Source: an uncultured Paraprevotella sp.
GTDB lineage: Bacteria; Bacteroidota; Bacteroidia; Bacteroidales; Bacteroidaceae
Length of the DNA stretch: 64,000 nucleotides
NCBI GenBank assembly: GCA_944321525.1
Contig: CALULQ010000014.1
Coordinates: 23,711-87,710, forward strand
Reading direction: 5' to 3'
The notes beneath the pieces were generated by a model. It was given only the letters and a program-made list of their open reading frames with translations, ran no database searches and was not told where the DNA came from. Numbering within the stretch: position 1 is the stretch's first letter; the number at the start of each line of letters is the position of its first letter. A program made the translations under genes and the position numbers. Shown one piece after another: positions 1 through 9,271 of the stretch.

Positions 1-1331
1 ACGTAGTCCGGCAGGTTGAACTTGCGGCCCTTGTAATCCTTCACGGCGCAGACCAGATCCACGGGGTTGAAGTGCGTCCCGTTCTTGAACATCGCCATGT
101 ATTCCGGATTCTGGGTGTCAATCTGGCTGCTTTCCAGGATTTGCAACGAAACGGTGCCGTCGCTGTTGTAGGCCAGGAAGGGGCCTCCGCCCGGTTCGCC
201 CACATTCTTCACCACGCCGCACACACGCATCGGGCGGTTCAGCTTCTTGCGCAGGTATATCACCAGTTCCGCGTCCTCCAGGTCTTTCACGTCCTCCCTG
301 CGGCAGCAAAGCTCCTGCTGCACGAATCGGATGATTTCCTCGATGTCCGCATGGCTGTAGTCGCCGCTGTCCAACTTGCGCAGGTAAGCGAACGCGCGCT
401 GCTGCAGTTCCACCAGCACTCCGGCCAGCACTTGCTTGTAGCTGACCGTGTCGGCTTTCAGGCGGTCCGGCACCACGTTGTCGATGTTCTTCACGAAGAC
501 GATGTCGGCCTGCAGGTCGTTCAGGTTTTCAATCAGCGCCCCATGGCCTCCGGGACGGAACAGGAGCTTGCCGCCCACGCGGAACGGTTCGTTGTCCATC
601 GTGGCCGCCACCGTGTCGGTCGACGGCTTCTGCTCGGAGAAAGTCACGTGGAGCGTCACGCCGAACTGCTTTTCGTAGCGGGGCAGTTTTTCTTCCACCA
701 AGGCCTTGAAGAGCGCCTTGTGCTCCGCGCTCACCGTGAAGTGCACCTCGGCCTTCCCTTGACTGGCCGCATACAAGGCCGCTTCTACCAGATGCTCCTC
801 CACCGGGGTGCGCGCCCCGTCGGCATAGCGGTGGAACTTCAACAAGCCTTTGGGCAGCTGGCCGTAGTTCAGCCCCTGCGCCTGCAGCATGTTCGCCACC
901 ACCTTTTTATATTCCCCGGCAGCCATCAGGGCGTCCACGCCTTGGCCTTCGTTCTTCAGGCACGCCGCGTCCAAGTCCTCGAAGAAGGCAAACCGGTGGA
1001 TGCCGGCAAAGAATGCCTTCTCGAACTCGGTGGACGGCTCGTCGTAACTGGCGTCGAGGAATTCAAACATGTTCTTAAACATGCGGCTGGCCGCACCCGA
1101 AGCCGGCACAAACTTGGTGATGGCCCGCCCTTGCGCCTTATAGGACATCCATGTTTCTTCATACTGCTTCACCTTTTCCGGCGAAAGCGCCAGAATGCCA
1201 TTGGCCAACGAAGCGGCGGCTTTCAGTTTCAAGAACGGGAATCCCTTCTTGAATGTTTCCAACTGGGCTTCTATCTGCCCCTCCGTGATTCCCTTCGCGG
1301 CCAACAAGGCCTTGTCTTCTGCTGTCAACAT
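1..1331 (-). CDS. DUF4301 family protein, 3' end beyond the window
   Basis: The minus strand is open from an ATG at 1331 to the left edge, giving the first 443 codons of a protein that normally runs to about 500 residues. It begins MLTAEDKALLAAKGITEGQI and matches what I know of the Bacteroidota family DUF4301. Two stretches look like a nucleotidyltransferase: FVPASGAASRMFK near residue 75 resembles the glycine-rich nucleotide loop of sugar-nucleotide pyrophosphorylases, and LLFRPGGHGALI near residue 280 resembles the uridylyltransferase PGGHG loop. That activity is inference; the family has no assigned function that I know of. No signal peptide is visible, so it is probably cytoplasmic. It is divergent from the relA-like gene, with a TAnnTTTG-type box on its own strand at 1370-1377. 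Confidence 0.8.
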   Translation of the reverse strand, partial: MLTAEDKALLAAKGITEGQIEAQLETFKKGFPFLKLKAAASLANGILALSPEKVKQYEETWMSYKAQGRAITKFVPASGAASRMFKNMFEFLDASYDEPSTEFEKAFFAGIHRFAFFEDLDAACLKNEGQGVDALMAAGEYKKVVANMLQAQGLNYGQLPKGLLKFHRYADGARTPVEEHLVEAALYAASQGKAEVHFTVSAEHKALFKALVEEKLPRYEKQFGVTLHVTFSEQKPSTDTVAATMDNEPFRVGGKLLFRPGGHGALIENLNDLQADIVFVKNIDNVVPDRLKADTVSYKQVLAGVLVELQQRAFAYLRKLDSGDYSHADIEEIIRFVQQELCCRREDVKDLEDAELVIYLRKKLNRPMRVCGVVKNVGEPGGGPFLAYNSDGTVSLQILESSQIDTQNPEYMAMFKNGTHFNPVDLVCAVKDYKGRKFNLPDY

Positions 1332-1369
1332 ATCTATAACATTTTTTTAGTTCCGCGGAAAATAATATT

Positions 1370-1377
1370 CAAATATA
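1370..1377 (-). promoter_or_regulatory. -7 element of the DUF4301 gene
   Basis: Read on the minus strand this is TATATTTG, a match to the Bacteroidota -7 consensus TAnnTTTG, about 40 bp upstream of the ATG at 1331. No clear -33 TTTG is seen at the usual spacing. Confidence 0.55.
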
Positions 1378-1421
1378 GGCATTTTTAGGCAAAAGGGTGA
1401 GCATTCAAGCCAAAAAAATGC

Positions 1422-1429
1422 TACCTTTG
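1422..1429 (+). promoter_or_regulatory. -7 element of the relA-like gene
   Basis: TACCTTTG matches TAnnTTTG and lies 18 bp before the ATG at 1448, which implies a very short 5' leader. The -33 element is not evident. Confidence 0.55.
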
Positions 1430-1447
1430 ACTAAAAATCTGTGAGAC

Positions 1448-3661
1448 ATGGAACAAAACGCTTTCTTCTCCAGCGAAGAAAAAGTGAGGCTGGCACAACT
1501 CTACAGGGAGCTTCTCAAACTCTCCGGCAACATACTCTATCGCGACGATTGCAAGAAACTGAAAACCTTCCTGGTGGAAGCCGTGCAGCGCAACCTCGTG
1601 CGGAGAAACGCATTCGGCATGAACCCCATCATCAACGACATGGAGACGGCCCTCATCGTGGCGTCGGAAATCGGACTGACGCGCGGCGCCATCGTGGGCA
1701 TCATGATTCACACCTGCGTGCGCTGCGGGTATTGCAGCCCCGAAGACGTGGAAAAGGAATTCGGAGAGGACGTGGCCGGCATCATCCGCGGGCTGAACCG
1801 CATACAGGAACTCTATGAAAAGAACCCCAGCGTGGAAAGCGAGAACTTCAGGAGCCTGCTCTTGTCCTTTGCCGAAGACATGCGCGTGATTCTCATCATG
1901 ATTGCCAACCGCGTGAACGTCATGCGGCAAATCAAGGACACGGAAAATAAGGAGGCGCAACGGCGGGTGTCGGAAGAAGCGGCCTACCTGTACGCGCCAC
2001 TGGCCCACAAACTGGGACTCTACCGCCTGAAGAGCGAATTGGAAGACTTGTCGCTGAAATATCTGGAACACGACGCCTACTACCTGATTAAGGAAAAGCT
2101 GAACGCCACGAAGAAATCGCGCGATGAATACATCAAAAAGTTCATCGGCCCCATCGAGCAGAAACTCCAGCAGGCAGGACTCAAGTTCCACATCAAGGGA
2201 CGCACCAAAAGCATACACTCCATCTGGCAGAAGATGAAGAAACAGCACTGCGGAGTGGAAGGCATCTACGACTTGTTCGCCATACGCATCATTCTGGACT
2301 CTGCCCTTGAAAAAGAGAAAATGGAATGCTGGCAGGTTTACTCCATCATCACGGACATGTATCAGCCCAACCCCAAACGGCTGAGAGACTGGCTCTCCAT
2401 CCCGAAAAGCAACGGATACGAAAGCCTGCACATCACCGTGCTCGGACCGGAAAACAAATGGGTGGAAGTGCAAATCCGAACGGAACGCATGGACGAGATT
2501 GCCGAACGCGGACTGGCCGCGCACTGGCGCTACAAAGGCATCAAAAGTGGGGAAAGCGGAGTGGACGAATGGCTCAACAACATACGCAACGCGTTGGAAA
2601 ACAACGACGACATGCAACTCATGGACCAGTTCAAAATGGACCTCTATGAGGACGAGGTGTTCGTGTTCACCCCGAAAGGCGACCTCTTCAAGCTGCCAAA
2701 AGGCGCCACCGTGCTGGACTTCGCCTACGCCATACACACCAACGTGGGCGACCACTGCATCGGCGCAAGAATCAACGAGAAGAACGCTCCGCTGCGACAA
2801 GCGTTGAACAGCGGCGACCAAGTGGAAATCCTCACGGCCAACAACCAGTCGCCCAAGCAGGACTGGCTGAACTTCGTGGCGACGGGAAAAGCCCGCACCA
2901 AAATCCGCCAGGCCCTCAAGGAAATGCAGGCCAAGCAAGGCGCTTTTGCCAAAGAACTGTTGGAACGCAAATTCAAAAACAGGAAAATTGAATACGACGA
3001 GCCGACCATGATGCACGTCATCAAGAAACTCGGCTTCAAAGTGGTGACTGACTTCTACAAAAGCCTGGCCGACGAAACGCTCGACGCCAACGAAGTCATC
3101 GACACTTACCTGGAACTGCAAAAATATGAAGCCGGACTGGCTGAACACGCGCCGGCTCCCAGCGCAGAAAACTACAACGTGCCTTCCGAAGCCGAACTCA
3201 AGGCACGCTCAAACGACGATGTGCTGGTCATCGACCAAAACTTGAAAGGACTGGACTTCACCTTGGCCAAATGTTGCCAACCGATATATGGCGACGACGT
3301 GTTCGGCTTCGTCACGGTGAACGGCGGCATCAAGATCCACCGCTGCGACTGCCCCAACGCGCAAGAACTGCGCAAACGCTTCGGCTACCGCATCGTGAAG
3401 GCGCGCTGGGCCGGCAAGCGAGGCAGCCAATATCCGATTACACTGAAAGTCGTGGGCAACGACGACTTGGGCATCGTGAACAACATCACGTCCATCATCA
3501 GCAAGGAAGAGAAAATACTGCTGCGCGGCATCAGCATCGACTCCCACGACGGACTGTTCTCGGGCACGCTCACCGTCATGCTCGACGACACAGGCAAGCT
3601 GCAAACGCTGATAAAGAAACTGAAGACCATCAAGGGTGTGAAGCAAGTGTCGCGCAACTGA
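1448..3661 (+). CDS. relA: RelA/SpoT family (p)ppGpp synthetase with degenerate hydrolase domain
   Basis: 737 residues, the usual length for a long RSH protein. The order is N-terminal HD-like domain, synthetase, TGS, zinc-finger region and C-terminal ACT. The synthetase is intact: GRTKSIHSIW near 250, KRLRDW near 309 (the RxKD-like loop of bifunctional enzymes) and PKSNGYESLH near 320. TGS is near 402-465 (DEVFVFTPKGD), a KCCQP cysteine cluster near 608 and ACT from about 660. The hydrolase half lacks the metal ligands: where HDxxED is expected the sequence reads GIMIHTCVRCGY (84-95), and the later D-R-L-H-N site reads NRVNVMR (154-160). I therefore infer a synthetase-only enzyme; Bacteroidota commonly have a second, bifunctional RSH elsewhere. 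It converges on the ABC-F gene. Confidence 0.93.
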   Translation: MEQNAFFSSEEKVRLAQLYRELLKLSGNILYRDDCKKLKTFLVEAVQRNLVRRNAFGMNPIINDMETALIVASEIGLTRGAIVGIMIHTCVRCGYCSPEDVEKEFGEDVAGIIRGLNRIQELYEKNPSVESENFRSLLLSFAEDMRVILIMIANRVNVMRQIKDTENKEAQRRVSEEAAYLYAPLAHKLGLYRLKSELEDLSLKYLEHDAYYLIKEKLNATKKSRDEYIKKFIGPIEQKLQQAGLKFHIKGRTKSIHSIWQKMKKQHCGVEGIYDLFAIRIILDSALEKEKMECWQVYSIITDMYQPNPKRLRDWLSIPKSNGYESLHITVLGPENKWVEVQIRTERMDEIAERGLAAHWRYKGIKSGESGVDEWLNNIRNALENNDDMQLMDQFKMDLYEDEVFVFTPKGDLFKLPKGATVLDFAYAIHTNVGDHCIGARINEKNAPLRQALNSGDQVEILTANNQSPKQDWLNFVATGKARTKIRQALKEMQAKQGAFAKELLERKFKNRKIEYDEPTMMHVIKKLGFKVVTDFYKSLADETLDANEVIDTYLELQKYEAGLAEHAPAPSAENYNVPSEAELKARSNDDVLVIDQNLKGLDFTLAKCCQPIYGDDVFGFVTVNGGIKIHRCDCPNAQELRKRFGYRIVKARWAGKRGSQYPITLKVVGNDDLGIVNNITSIISKEEKILLRGISIDSHDGLFSGTLTVMLDDTGKLQTLIKKLKTIKGVKQVSRN

Positions 3662-3688
3662 CGCGGCACTTGCTCCCGCCGGCGGGGG

Positions 3689-5593
3689 TCAGCCCGCCAA
3701 CTCGTCCAGCTCCAGCCAGCGTATGGACTTCTCGTCCAGTTCGTCGTTGAGCAAAGGAAGGCGCTTGGACTTCTCCGTCAGTTCCTCCACGGAAAGCGTC
3801 CCGCTACACAAGGCTTCCTCTATGTCCTTCTTCTCCTCTTCGAGTGCGGCAATTTCTTGCTCCAGCAATTCCATTTCCCGCTTCTCCTTGAACGTCAGCT
3901 TGCGTTTCTGTCCGTTTTCAGCGGCACGCGGTTTCTGAGCTGCCGCCGCTTCCTTCGGCTTATGCGTCACAGCCTTTTGCTGTTCTCGTTCAAACCGTTC
4001 TTTTTCGTCCTTCCACTCGCGATACTGCGTGTAGTTTCCGGGAAAGTCGCGCACGTCGCCCTGCCCTTGGAACACCAACAAGTGATCCACCACCTTGTCC
4101 ATGAAATAGCGGTCGTGACTGACCACGATGACACAGCCCTTAAAATTCCGGAGATAGTCTTCCAGCACCTGCAACGTGACGATGTCCAAGTCGTTGGTCG
4201 GCTCGTCCAACACCAGGAAGTTCGGATTCTGCATCAGCACCGTGCAGAGATAGAGGCGGCGGCGCTCTCCGCCGCTCAACTTGTAGACGTAGTTCTGCTG
4301 ATCCTTGGGCGAAAACATGAAGTGCTGCAGGAATTGCATGGCCGACAAATGGCGCCCTCCGCCCAAGTCGACATACTCCGCGATGTTCCTCACCACGTCA
4401 ATCACTTTCATCTGCTCGTCAAAAGCCAGCCCTTCTTGCGAATAATAACCGAACTTCACGGTTTCGCCTACCACCACTCTTCCGCTGTCGGGCTTCACCA
4501 ACCCCAGCAGAATCTTGATAAAGGTGGACTTCCCCGTGCCGTTGTTTCCCACGACTCCCATCTTCTCGTAGCGGGAGAAGTTGTAGAAGAAGTCCTTCAA
4601 TACCACTTTCCCCGGTCCGAAACTCTTACTGATATAGTCGGCCTCGAAGATTTTGCTGCCGATGTAGGCCGACTTCACCTCCAGCGCCACGCTTTTCTCC
4701 TCCGTGCGGCGCTTGGCCACCTTCTCCAGTTCGTAGAAGGCATCTTCCCGGTAGCGCGCCTTGTGGCCCCGCGCACAAGGCATGCGGCGCATCCAGTCCA
4801 GTTCGCGGCGATAGAGGTTGTTGGCCCGGGCCACCTCGGCGTTCGAAGCGTCGATACGCTCCTGGCGCTTCTCCAAGTAATAGCTGTAGTTTCCCTTGTA
4901 GGCATACATTGTTTCATTGTCCAGCTCCAAAATGACGGAGCAGACACGGTCGAGGAAATAGCGGTCGTGGGTCACCATGAGCAGGCTCAGCTTCGACCGC
5001 TTCAGGTAATCCTCCAGCCATTCAATCATCTCCAGATCCAGATGGTTGGTCGGCTCGTCCAGGATGAGCAAGTCCGGCTCCGTGATGAGCACATTGGCCA
5101 GGGCCACCCGCTTGAGCTGCCCGCCCGAGAGGGTGGCCACTTTCTGGTCGAAGGCCTGTATTTTCAGTTTCGAGAGGATTTGCTTGGCCCTGCTCTCATA
5201 GTCCCACGCCTTCTCGCGCTCCATCCGGTCGAGAAGTTCGTCCAAGCCCGGGTTTCCCGGCGTGGCCATGCACTTCTCATACTCCCGAATCAGGTTGGTC
5301 ACGGCGTTCCCGTGGTGGAAACAAGCCTCAATGACGGTAAACTCCGGCGGATAGGCAGGCGACTGCTCCAAGTAGCCCACTTCCACGTCGCGCCGGTAAA
5401 CGATGCGGCCTCCGTCGTGGCCTTCCCTCCCGGCCAATATATTTAATAAGGCGGACTTCCCCGTGCCGTTCTTGGCAATCAGCCCCACATGCTGCCCCTC
5501 GGCGATACCGAAAGAGACGTCCTCGAACAGGACCCGCTCGCCGATGCGCTTGGCCAAGCCGTCCACTTGTAAATAAGGATTCACTAATGCCAT
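3689..5593 (-). CDS. ABC-F family ATPase, Uup-like
   Basis: Two ABC ATPase domains on one chain with no membrane segment: Walker A GKNGTGKS, signature LSGGQLKR and Walker B LLILDEPTNHLD in the first half; GNNGTGKS, LSGGERRR and FLVLDEPTNDLD in the second. The lysine/glutamate-rich C-terminal tail, about 90 residues, reads as a coiled coil as in Uup. ABC-F proteins act on ribosomes or, for Uup, bind DNA or branched structures. I chose the ATG at 5593 (MALVNPYLQV, 634 residues), because the longer frame from 5629 adds 12 residues without homology. Resistance-type ABC-F proteins also occur in Bacteroidota, but the C-terminal coiled coil favours a housekeeping role. Confidence 0.9.
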   Translation of the reverse strand: MALVNPYLQVDGLAKRIGERVLFEDVSFGIAEGQHVGLIAKNGTGKSALLNILAGREGHDGGRIVYRRDVEVGYLEQSPAYPPEFTVIEACFHHGNAVTNLIREYEKCMATPGNPGLDELLDRMEREKAWDYESRAKQILSKLKIQAFDQKVATLSGGQLKRVALANVLITEPDLLILDEPTNHLDLEMIEWLEDYLKRSKLSLLMVTHDRYFLDRVCSVILELDNETMYAYKGNYSYYLEKRQERIDASNAEVARANNLYRRELDWMRRMPCARGHKARYREDAFYELEKVAKRRTEEKSVALEVKSAYIGSKIFEADYISKSFGPGKVVLKDFFYNFSRYEKMGVVGNNGTGKSTFIKILLGLVKPDSGRVVVGETVKFGYYSQEGLAFDEQMKVIDVVRNIAEYVDLGGGRHLSAMQFLQHFMFSPKDQQNYVYKLSGGERRRLYLCTVLMQNPNFLVLDEPTNDLDIVTLQVLEDYLRNFKGCVIVVSHDRYFMDKVVDHLLVFQGQGDVRDFPGNYTQYREWKDEKERFEREQQKAVTHKPKEAAAAQKPRAAENGQKRKLTFKEKREMELLEQEIAALEEEKKDIEEALCSGTLSVEELTEKSKRLPLLNDELDEKSIRWLELDELAG

Positions 5594-5728
5594 AATTCTT
5601 TTCTGGAAATTGCCCGCGAATATAACCATTAATTACGAAACTAACAAAAAGAAAGCCGGCGGGAAAAAACTTTCCCCGGAGAACGAAAAAAAAAGAGCGA
5701 ACTTGCATGCCTTTTGAAAATTATTCAT

Positions 5729-5736
5729 TACTTTTG
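5729..5736 (+). promoter_or_regulatory. -7 element of rho, giving a long leader
   Basis: TACTTTTG fits TAnnTTTG. The rho start codon is at 5881, so the predicted leader is about 140 nt. Long rho leaders are used for autoregulatory termination in other bacteria; that role here is inference. No -33 TTTG at normal spacing. Confidence 0.55.
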
Positions 5737-5880
5737 CAGCATCAAAACGCAAGGATGGCTATCCATACATAGCATCCTTTCTTTAATCACAACGAATAAT
5801 CCAATCAATAACACAAGCCTTGCATTATTTTACAGCATCATGCCGTATAATAGGAAGGAAAAGGACAACACATACTTAAC

Positions 5881-7878
5881 ATGCACAAGAAAAGCGAATT
5901 AGAGAACATGTCCCAGGAAGAACTGATGGACATCGCAAAGGAACTGGGCATACAAACGCCCGGAGAGGGTGACCGCATGGGCCTGATATACCAAATCATC
6001 GACGAAGAGTCCATCCAATCGGCATCACAAAAGGCCGCCCCGGCCAAAACACCACGCAAACGCATCAAGGTGGTCAAGAAAGAAACCGACCGCGTGTATA
6101 GCGCCTCACAAGGAAACGGAGAAAACTTCGACATCAAGAAACGAGATATCAACCGCGCCAACCGCGTGGAAACGACCGTTGCTGCTGAAAGCAGCGCCAC
6201 GCCGGCCATAGCACCGGCTCCGGCAAGCACGGACACCACGGAAACAGAGGCGGCGGCTCCCGAAGCCACGCCCGAAGCGCCCGCACCCAAGAAGAGGGGG
6301 CGCAAGTCGAAAGCCGAGAAAGCCGCCATGGAAGCTGCAGCGAAACTGGCTGAAGAACAAGCCCAAAGCGCGGAACAGGAAGAGGAACAGCAAACCGAAC
6401 CAGCCAACGACGCCATCTCGGACGTCCCGTTGGACATCCTGCAAGACTCCACCCCACAACCCGCCGAAGAAAACGACGGGGAAACGCCGGCCGAAGAAAC
6501 ACAAGACGCCGGAACGCAAGACGCCACCGCCAATCCCATCGAAAAATTCTTCTCCGCGGACGAGGAGGACTTCGTCATCGTGGAAGACCTGCCGATTCTC
6601 AACCCCGGACTCCCCATGGACGACAACTACCTGACTTACCCCAGCCGGCAACCCGACATCACCTCGCAAGGACCGGCCGACAACTACGCCGCAACCATGC
6701 CCGCCGCCATGCAGGAAAAGGCGACCCCGGCGGCCAAAGGACCGGAACGGGCTTACGACTTCGGCGACATACTGACGGGCGAAGGCGTGCTGGAAATCAT
6801 GCAGGACGGATATGGCTTCCTGCGCTCCAGCGACTACAACTACCTCTCCTCGCCCGACGACATCTACGTGAGCGCATCGCAAATCAAGCTCTTCGGGCTC
6901 AAGACGGGCGACGTGGTGGAAGGCCCCGTCCGGCCTCCGAAACCGGGCGAGAAGTATTTCCCCCTCATCCGCGTGACGAAAATCAACGGCTGCTCACCGG
7001 CCGACGTGCGCGACCGCGTGCCCTTCGAGCACCTCACGCCGCTCTTCCCCGACGAAAAGTTCAAGCTCTGCAAAGGTTTCAACGACAACCTGTCCACCCG
7101 CATCGTGGACCTCTTCGCGCCCATCGGCAAGGGGCAGCGCGCACTGCTCGTGGCACAGCCCAAAACCGGTAAGACCATCCTGATGAAGGACATCGCCAAC
7201 GCCATCGCCGCCAACCATCCGGAAGCCTACCTCATCATGCTGCTCATCGACGAGCGCCCCGAGGAAGTGACCGACATGGCCCGCACGGTGAACGCCGAGG
7301 TCATCGCCTCCACCTTCGACGAGCCCGCCGAGCGCCACGTGAAAATCGCCGGCATCGTGCTCGAGAAAGCCAAACGCATGGTGGAGTGCGGCCACGACGT
7401 GGTCATCTTCCTCGACTCCATCACCCGCCTGGCACGCGCCTACAACACCGTGTCGCCCGCCAGCGGCAAAGTGCTCTCCGGTGGTGTTGACGCCAACGCC
7501 CTGCACAAGCCCAAACGCTTCTTCGGAGCGGCCCGCAACATCGAGAACGGCGGCTCGCTCACCATCATCGCCACCGCGCTCATCGACACGGGCAGCAAGA
7601 TGGACGAAGTCATCTTCGAAGAGTTCAAGGGCACGGGCAACATGGAGCTCCAGCTCGACCGCGCACTGAGCAACAAGCGCATCTTCCCGGCCGTGAACAT
7701 CATTGCCTCCAGCACACGGCGCGACGACCTGCTGCACGACAAGCAGACGCTGGACCGCATGTGGGTGCTGCGCAAAATCCTGTCGGACATGAACCCCGTG
7801 GAGGCCATGACGTTCCTGAAGGACCGCATCGAGCCGACAAAAAACAACGAGGAGTTCCTCATGAGCATGAATTCCTGA
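5881..7878 (+). CDS. rho: Transcription termination factor Rho with long acidic insert
   Basis: 665 residues, against about 420 for E. coli Rho. Residues 1-45 form the Rho N-terminal helical domain. Residues about 46-280 are low complexity, rich in Ala, Glu, Pro and Thr with a basic patch KKRGRKSK. An RNA-binding cold-shock-like domain follows ([15 protein letters not shown]), then the hexameric ATPase with Walker A AQPKTGKT near 425, DERPEEV near 456 and [10 protein letters not shown] near 509. The enzyme unwinds and releases RNA from stalled polymerase. Bacteroidota Rho proteins are known for such inserts, and the one in B. thetaiotaomicron has been reported to drive phase separation. A strong intrinsic terminator follows, and the gene is preceded by a leader of about 140 nt. 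Confidence 0.97.
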   Translation: MHKKSELENMSQEELMDIAKELGIQTPGEGDRMGLIYQIIDEESIQSASQKAAPAKTPRKRIKVVKKETDRVYSASQGNGENFDIKKRDINRANRVETTVAAESSATPAIAPAPASTDTTETEAAAPEATPEAPAPKKRGRKSKAEKAAMEAAAKLAEEQAQSAEQEEEQQTEPANDAISDVPLDILQDSTPQPAEENDGETPAEETQDAGTQDATANPIEKFFSADEEDFVIVEDLPILNPGLPMDDNYLTYPSRQPDITSQGPADNYAATMPAAMQEKATPAAKGPERAYDFGDILTGEGVLEIMQDGYGFLRSSDYNYLSSPDDIYVSASQIKLFGLKTGDVVEGPVRPPKPGEKYFPLIRVTKINGCSPADVRDRVPFEHLTPLFPDEKFKLCKGFNDNLSTRIVDLFAPIGKGQRALLVAQPKTGKTILMKDIANAIAANHPEAYLIMLLIDERPEEVTDMARTVNAEVIASTFDEPAERHVKIAGIVLEKAKRMVECGHDVVIFLDSITRLARAYNTVSPASGKVLSGGVDANALHKPKRFFGAARNIENGGSLTIIATALIDTGSKMDEVIFEEFKGTGNMELQLDRALSNKRIFPAVNIIASSTRRDDLLHDKQTLDRMWVLRKILSDMNPVEAMTFLKDRIEPTKNNEEFLMSMNS

Positions 7879-7908
7879 CGCACGGCCGCACACGGCCTGC
7901 AACACATA

Positions 7909-7954
7909 GCGTCCCGCCGAGGCACGACAGCCTCCGGCGGGACGCTCTTTTTTT
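7909..7954 (+). terminator. Intrinsic terminator of rho
   Basis: An 11-bp perfect stem (GCGTCCCGCCG with CGGCGGGACGC, plus an inner AGGC/GCCT pair) is followed by a run of seven T. Confidence 0.85.
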
Positions 7955-8267
7955 CCTCCACCCATCTTTCCCCGCCCCAAAACCTCCTTCGCCGCCATGC
8001 CGGCAGCCGCCAAACGGCCGGAACCGCCCGCATCATCCGGCAAAACCGTGCGGCATTCGGAATCGTACTTTGCGGGAAGTACTCGAGTACTTGCCGCAGA
8101 GTACGCGAATACTCTCCGCAAAGTACGCTGCGGGCATGCGGCACGTCGACCGCGCCAACGCGCATCCGGCCGACCGGCCTTGCTGCCGGCACATTCCCCC
8201 GAAGGCACACGCAACTCGGGCCGCAGGGCATCGTCCCCCGGCCGCCTCCGCCGCCCGCCAAACCGCG
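7955..8267. other. Convergent intergenic region between rho and the AraC-type gene
   Basis: No gene is supported here. It holds a three-unit copy of the 22-bp repeat element near its middle. The rest is GC-rich and has no ribosome-binding site linked to a credible ORF. ORFs that cross it are products of the repeat. Confidence 0.6.
8059..8141 (+). repeat. Intergenic 22-bp-unit repeat element, copy A (three units)
   Basis: The core is 8065-8128: 14-mer GTACTTTGCGGGAA, 8-mer GTACTCGA, 14-mer GTACTTGCCGCAGA, 8-mer GTACGCGA, 14-mer ATACTCTCCGCAAA, then GTACGC. The left flank GGAATC and right flank CTGCGGGCATGCGG resemble those of the other copies. It lies downstream of the rho terminator. Confidence 0.9.
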
Positions 8268-9107
8268 CTAACGCTTCGAGCGCAGGCGGTATTGCTGTGG
8301 CGACATCTGCTTCATGCGCTTGAAAAAACGTCCGAAATAGGATTGGTCCGGGAAACCGAGGCCGACACTGATTTCCTGTATGCTCGAATCATTCTTGTCC
8401 AGCCGCTTCATGGCTTCCTGCAAGAGGGTCTCGTCGATGATCTGCTTGGGCGTGCGCCCAATCATCCCCTTGGAAATCTGGGTGAGATACTTGGCCGAGA
8501 TGCAAAGTTTCCCCGCATAGAACTGCACCTCGTGCTCTTGTTCCAGATTTTCATGGAGCAAGTCCATAAAATTCCGGAATAATTCCCGCGAGCGGGACGA
8601 CTCCACGGCGCTTTCGTCCAGCTGCACCGTGCCGGCCAGTTCGTAGAAACCAAAGACAAGGCCTCCCGTCAGGTTCAGCACCAGCTCGCGCGTGAAACCG
8701 CGCCCGTAGCCTTCCACCGCAAAGCGGTACAGCTCGATGAAATGGCGGGCCAGCTTCCTCACCCGCTCCTCCACGTTCCACACCATCTTGGAAAAAAGCA
8801 ACAACATGAAACGGGGCTCCAGGCGCTGCGCACAATCCCTGAGCATGTAAGGCGGAAAACCGGCTATCGAGACAGAAAAGTCTGCCGAAGAGCGCAACTT
8901 CCTCATGCGCAATTCCGGACGAAGGAACAACACCCGCCTGCGGTTGACTTCATGCTCCTCCTCCCCCAGCAAGAGGACTCCCCTCCCCCTTTCAACCACC
9001 ACGAACAAACATTTGTCCATGCGCCACTCCTTCTCGGCCATCCAGTCCAAGGAACTCCTCAAGTAGAAACATTCCTGGACAAGCACCTGGTTCTTCTCTC
9101 TCTCCAT
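8268..9107 (-). CDS. AraC family transcriptional regulator
   Basis: 279 residues. The N-terminal half is a probable cupin-like sensor. The C-terminal 100 residues carry two helix-turn-helix motifs, with KLCISAKYLTQISK and the family signature IQEISVGLGFPDQSYFGRFF followed by GMIGRTPKQ-type and MSPQQYR elements. I chose the ATG at 9107 (MEREKNQVLV) over 9137, because a -7 element lies at 9135-9142 and would overlap the longer start. The gene is divergent from the RND efflux operon, the usual arrangement for a local activator, so control of that operon is the likely role. It is probably cytoplasmic and DNA-binding; the ligand is unknown. Confidence 0.9.
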   Translation of the reverse strand: MEREKNQVLVQECFYLRSSLDWMAEKEWRMDKCLFVVVERGRGVLLLGEEEHEVNRRRVLFLRPELRMRKLRSSADFSVSIAGFPPYMLRDCAQRLEPRFMLLLFSKMVWNVEERVRKLARHFIELYRFAVEGYGRGFTRELVLNLTGGLVFGFYELAGTVQLDESAVESSRSRELFRNFMDLLHENLEQEHEVQFYAGKLCISAKYLTQISKGMIGRTPKQIIDETLLQEAMKRLDKNDSSIQEISVGLGFPDQSYFGRFFKRMKQMSPQQYRLRSKR

Positions 9108-9134
9108 GCAAAAGAAACTTTTGTTAATAGAAAC

Positions 9135-9142
9135 CAAAATTA
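9135..9142 (-). promoter_or_regulatory. -7 element of the AraC-type gene
   Basis: On the minus strand it reads TAATTTTG. It lies 27 bp upstream of the chosen start at 9107 and decides against the longer start at 9137. Confidence 0.6.
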
Positions 9143-9229
9143 AGTAGAATATTCCTAAAATGCAAGGTGACTTCCCAAAATGAACAAAACAAAGGTACTT
9201 TTAACACTCGTAGTCTCGCCCACATTGCG

Positions 9230-9237
9230 TATTTTTG
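9230..9237 (+). promoter_or_regulatory. -7 element of the RND efflux operon
   Basis: TATTTTTG fits TAnnTTTG, 34 bp before the ATG at 9272. No TTTG is seen at -33, which fits a promoter that needs an activator such as the divergent AraC-type protein (inference). Confidence 0.6.
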
Positions 9238-9271
9238 CAGCAATTTTGAGATTATATATTTATTAAGTGTT

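Noticed and set aside
72..1388. A 438-residue open frame on the plus strand
   Set aside because: It is the antisense shadow of the DUF4301 gene: no ribosome-binding site and biased low-complexity composition, while the opposite strand has a clear family match.
5714..5902. A 62-codon leader ORF overlapping the rho start
   Set aside because: It begins upstream of the rho -7 box, so the predicted transcript would not contain its start codon.
8059..8141. CRISPR array
   Set aside because: Units are contiguous with an 8-bp spacer that is nearly constant, not variable 25-40 bp spacers, and there are no cas genes.
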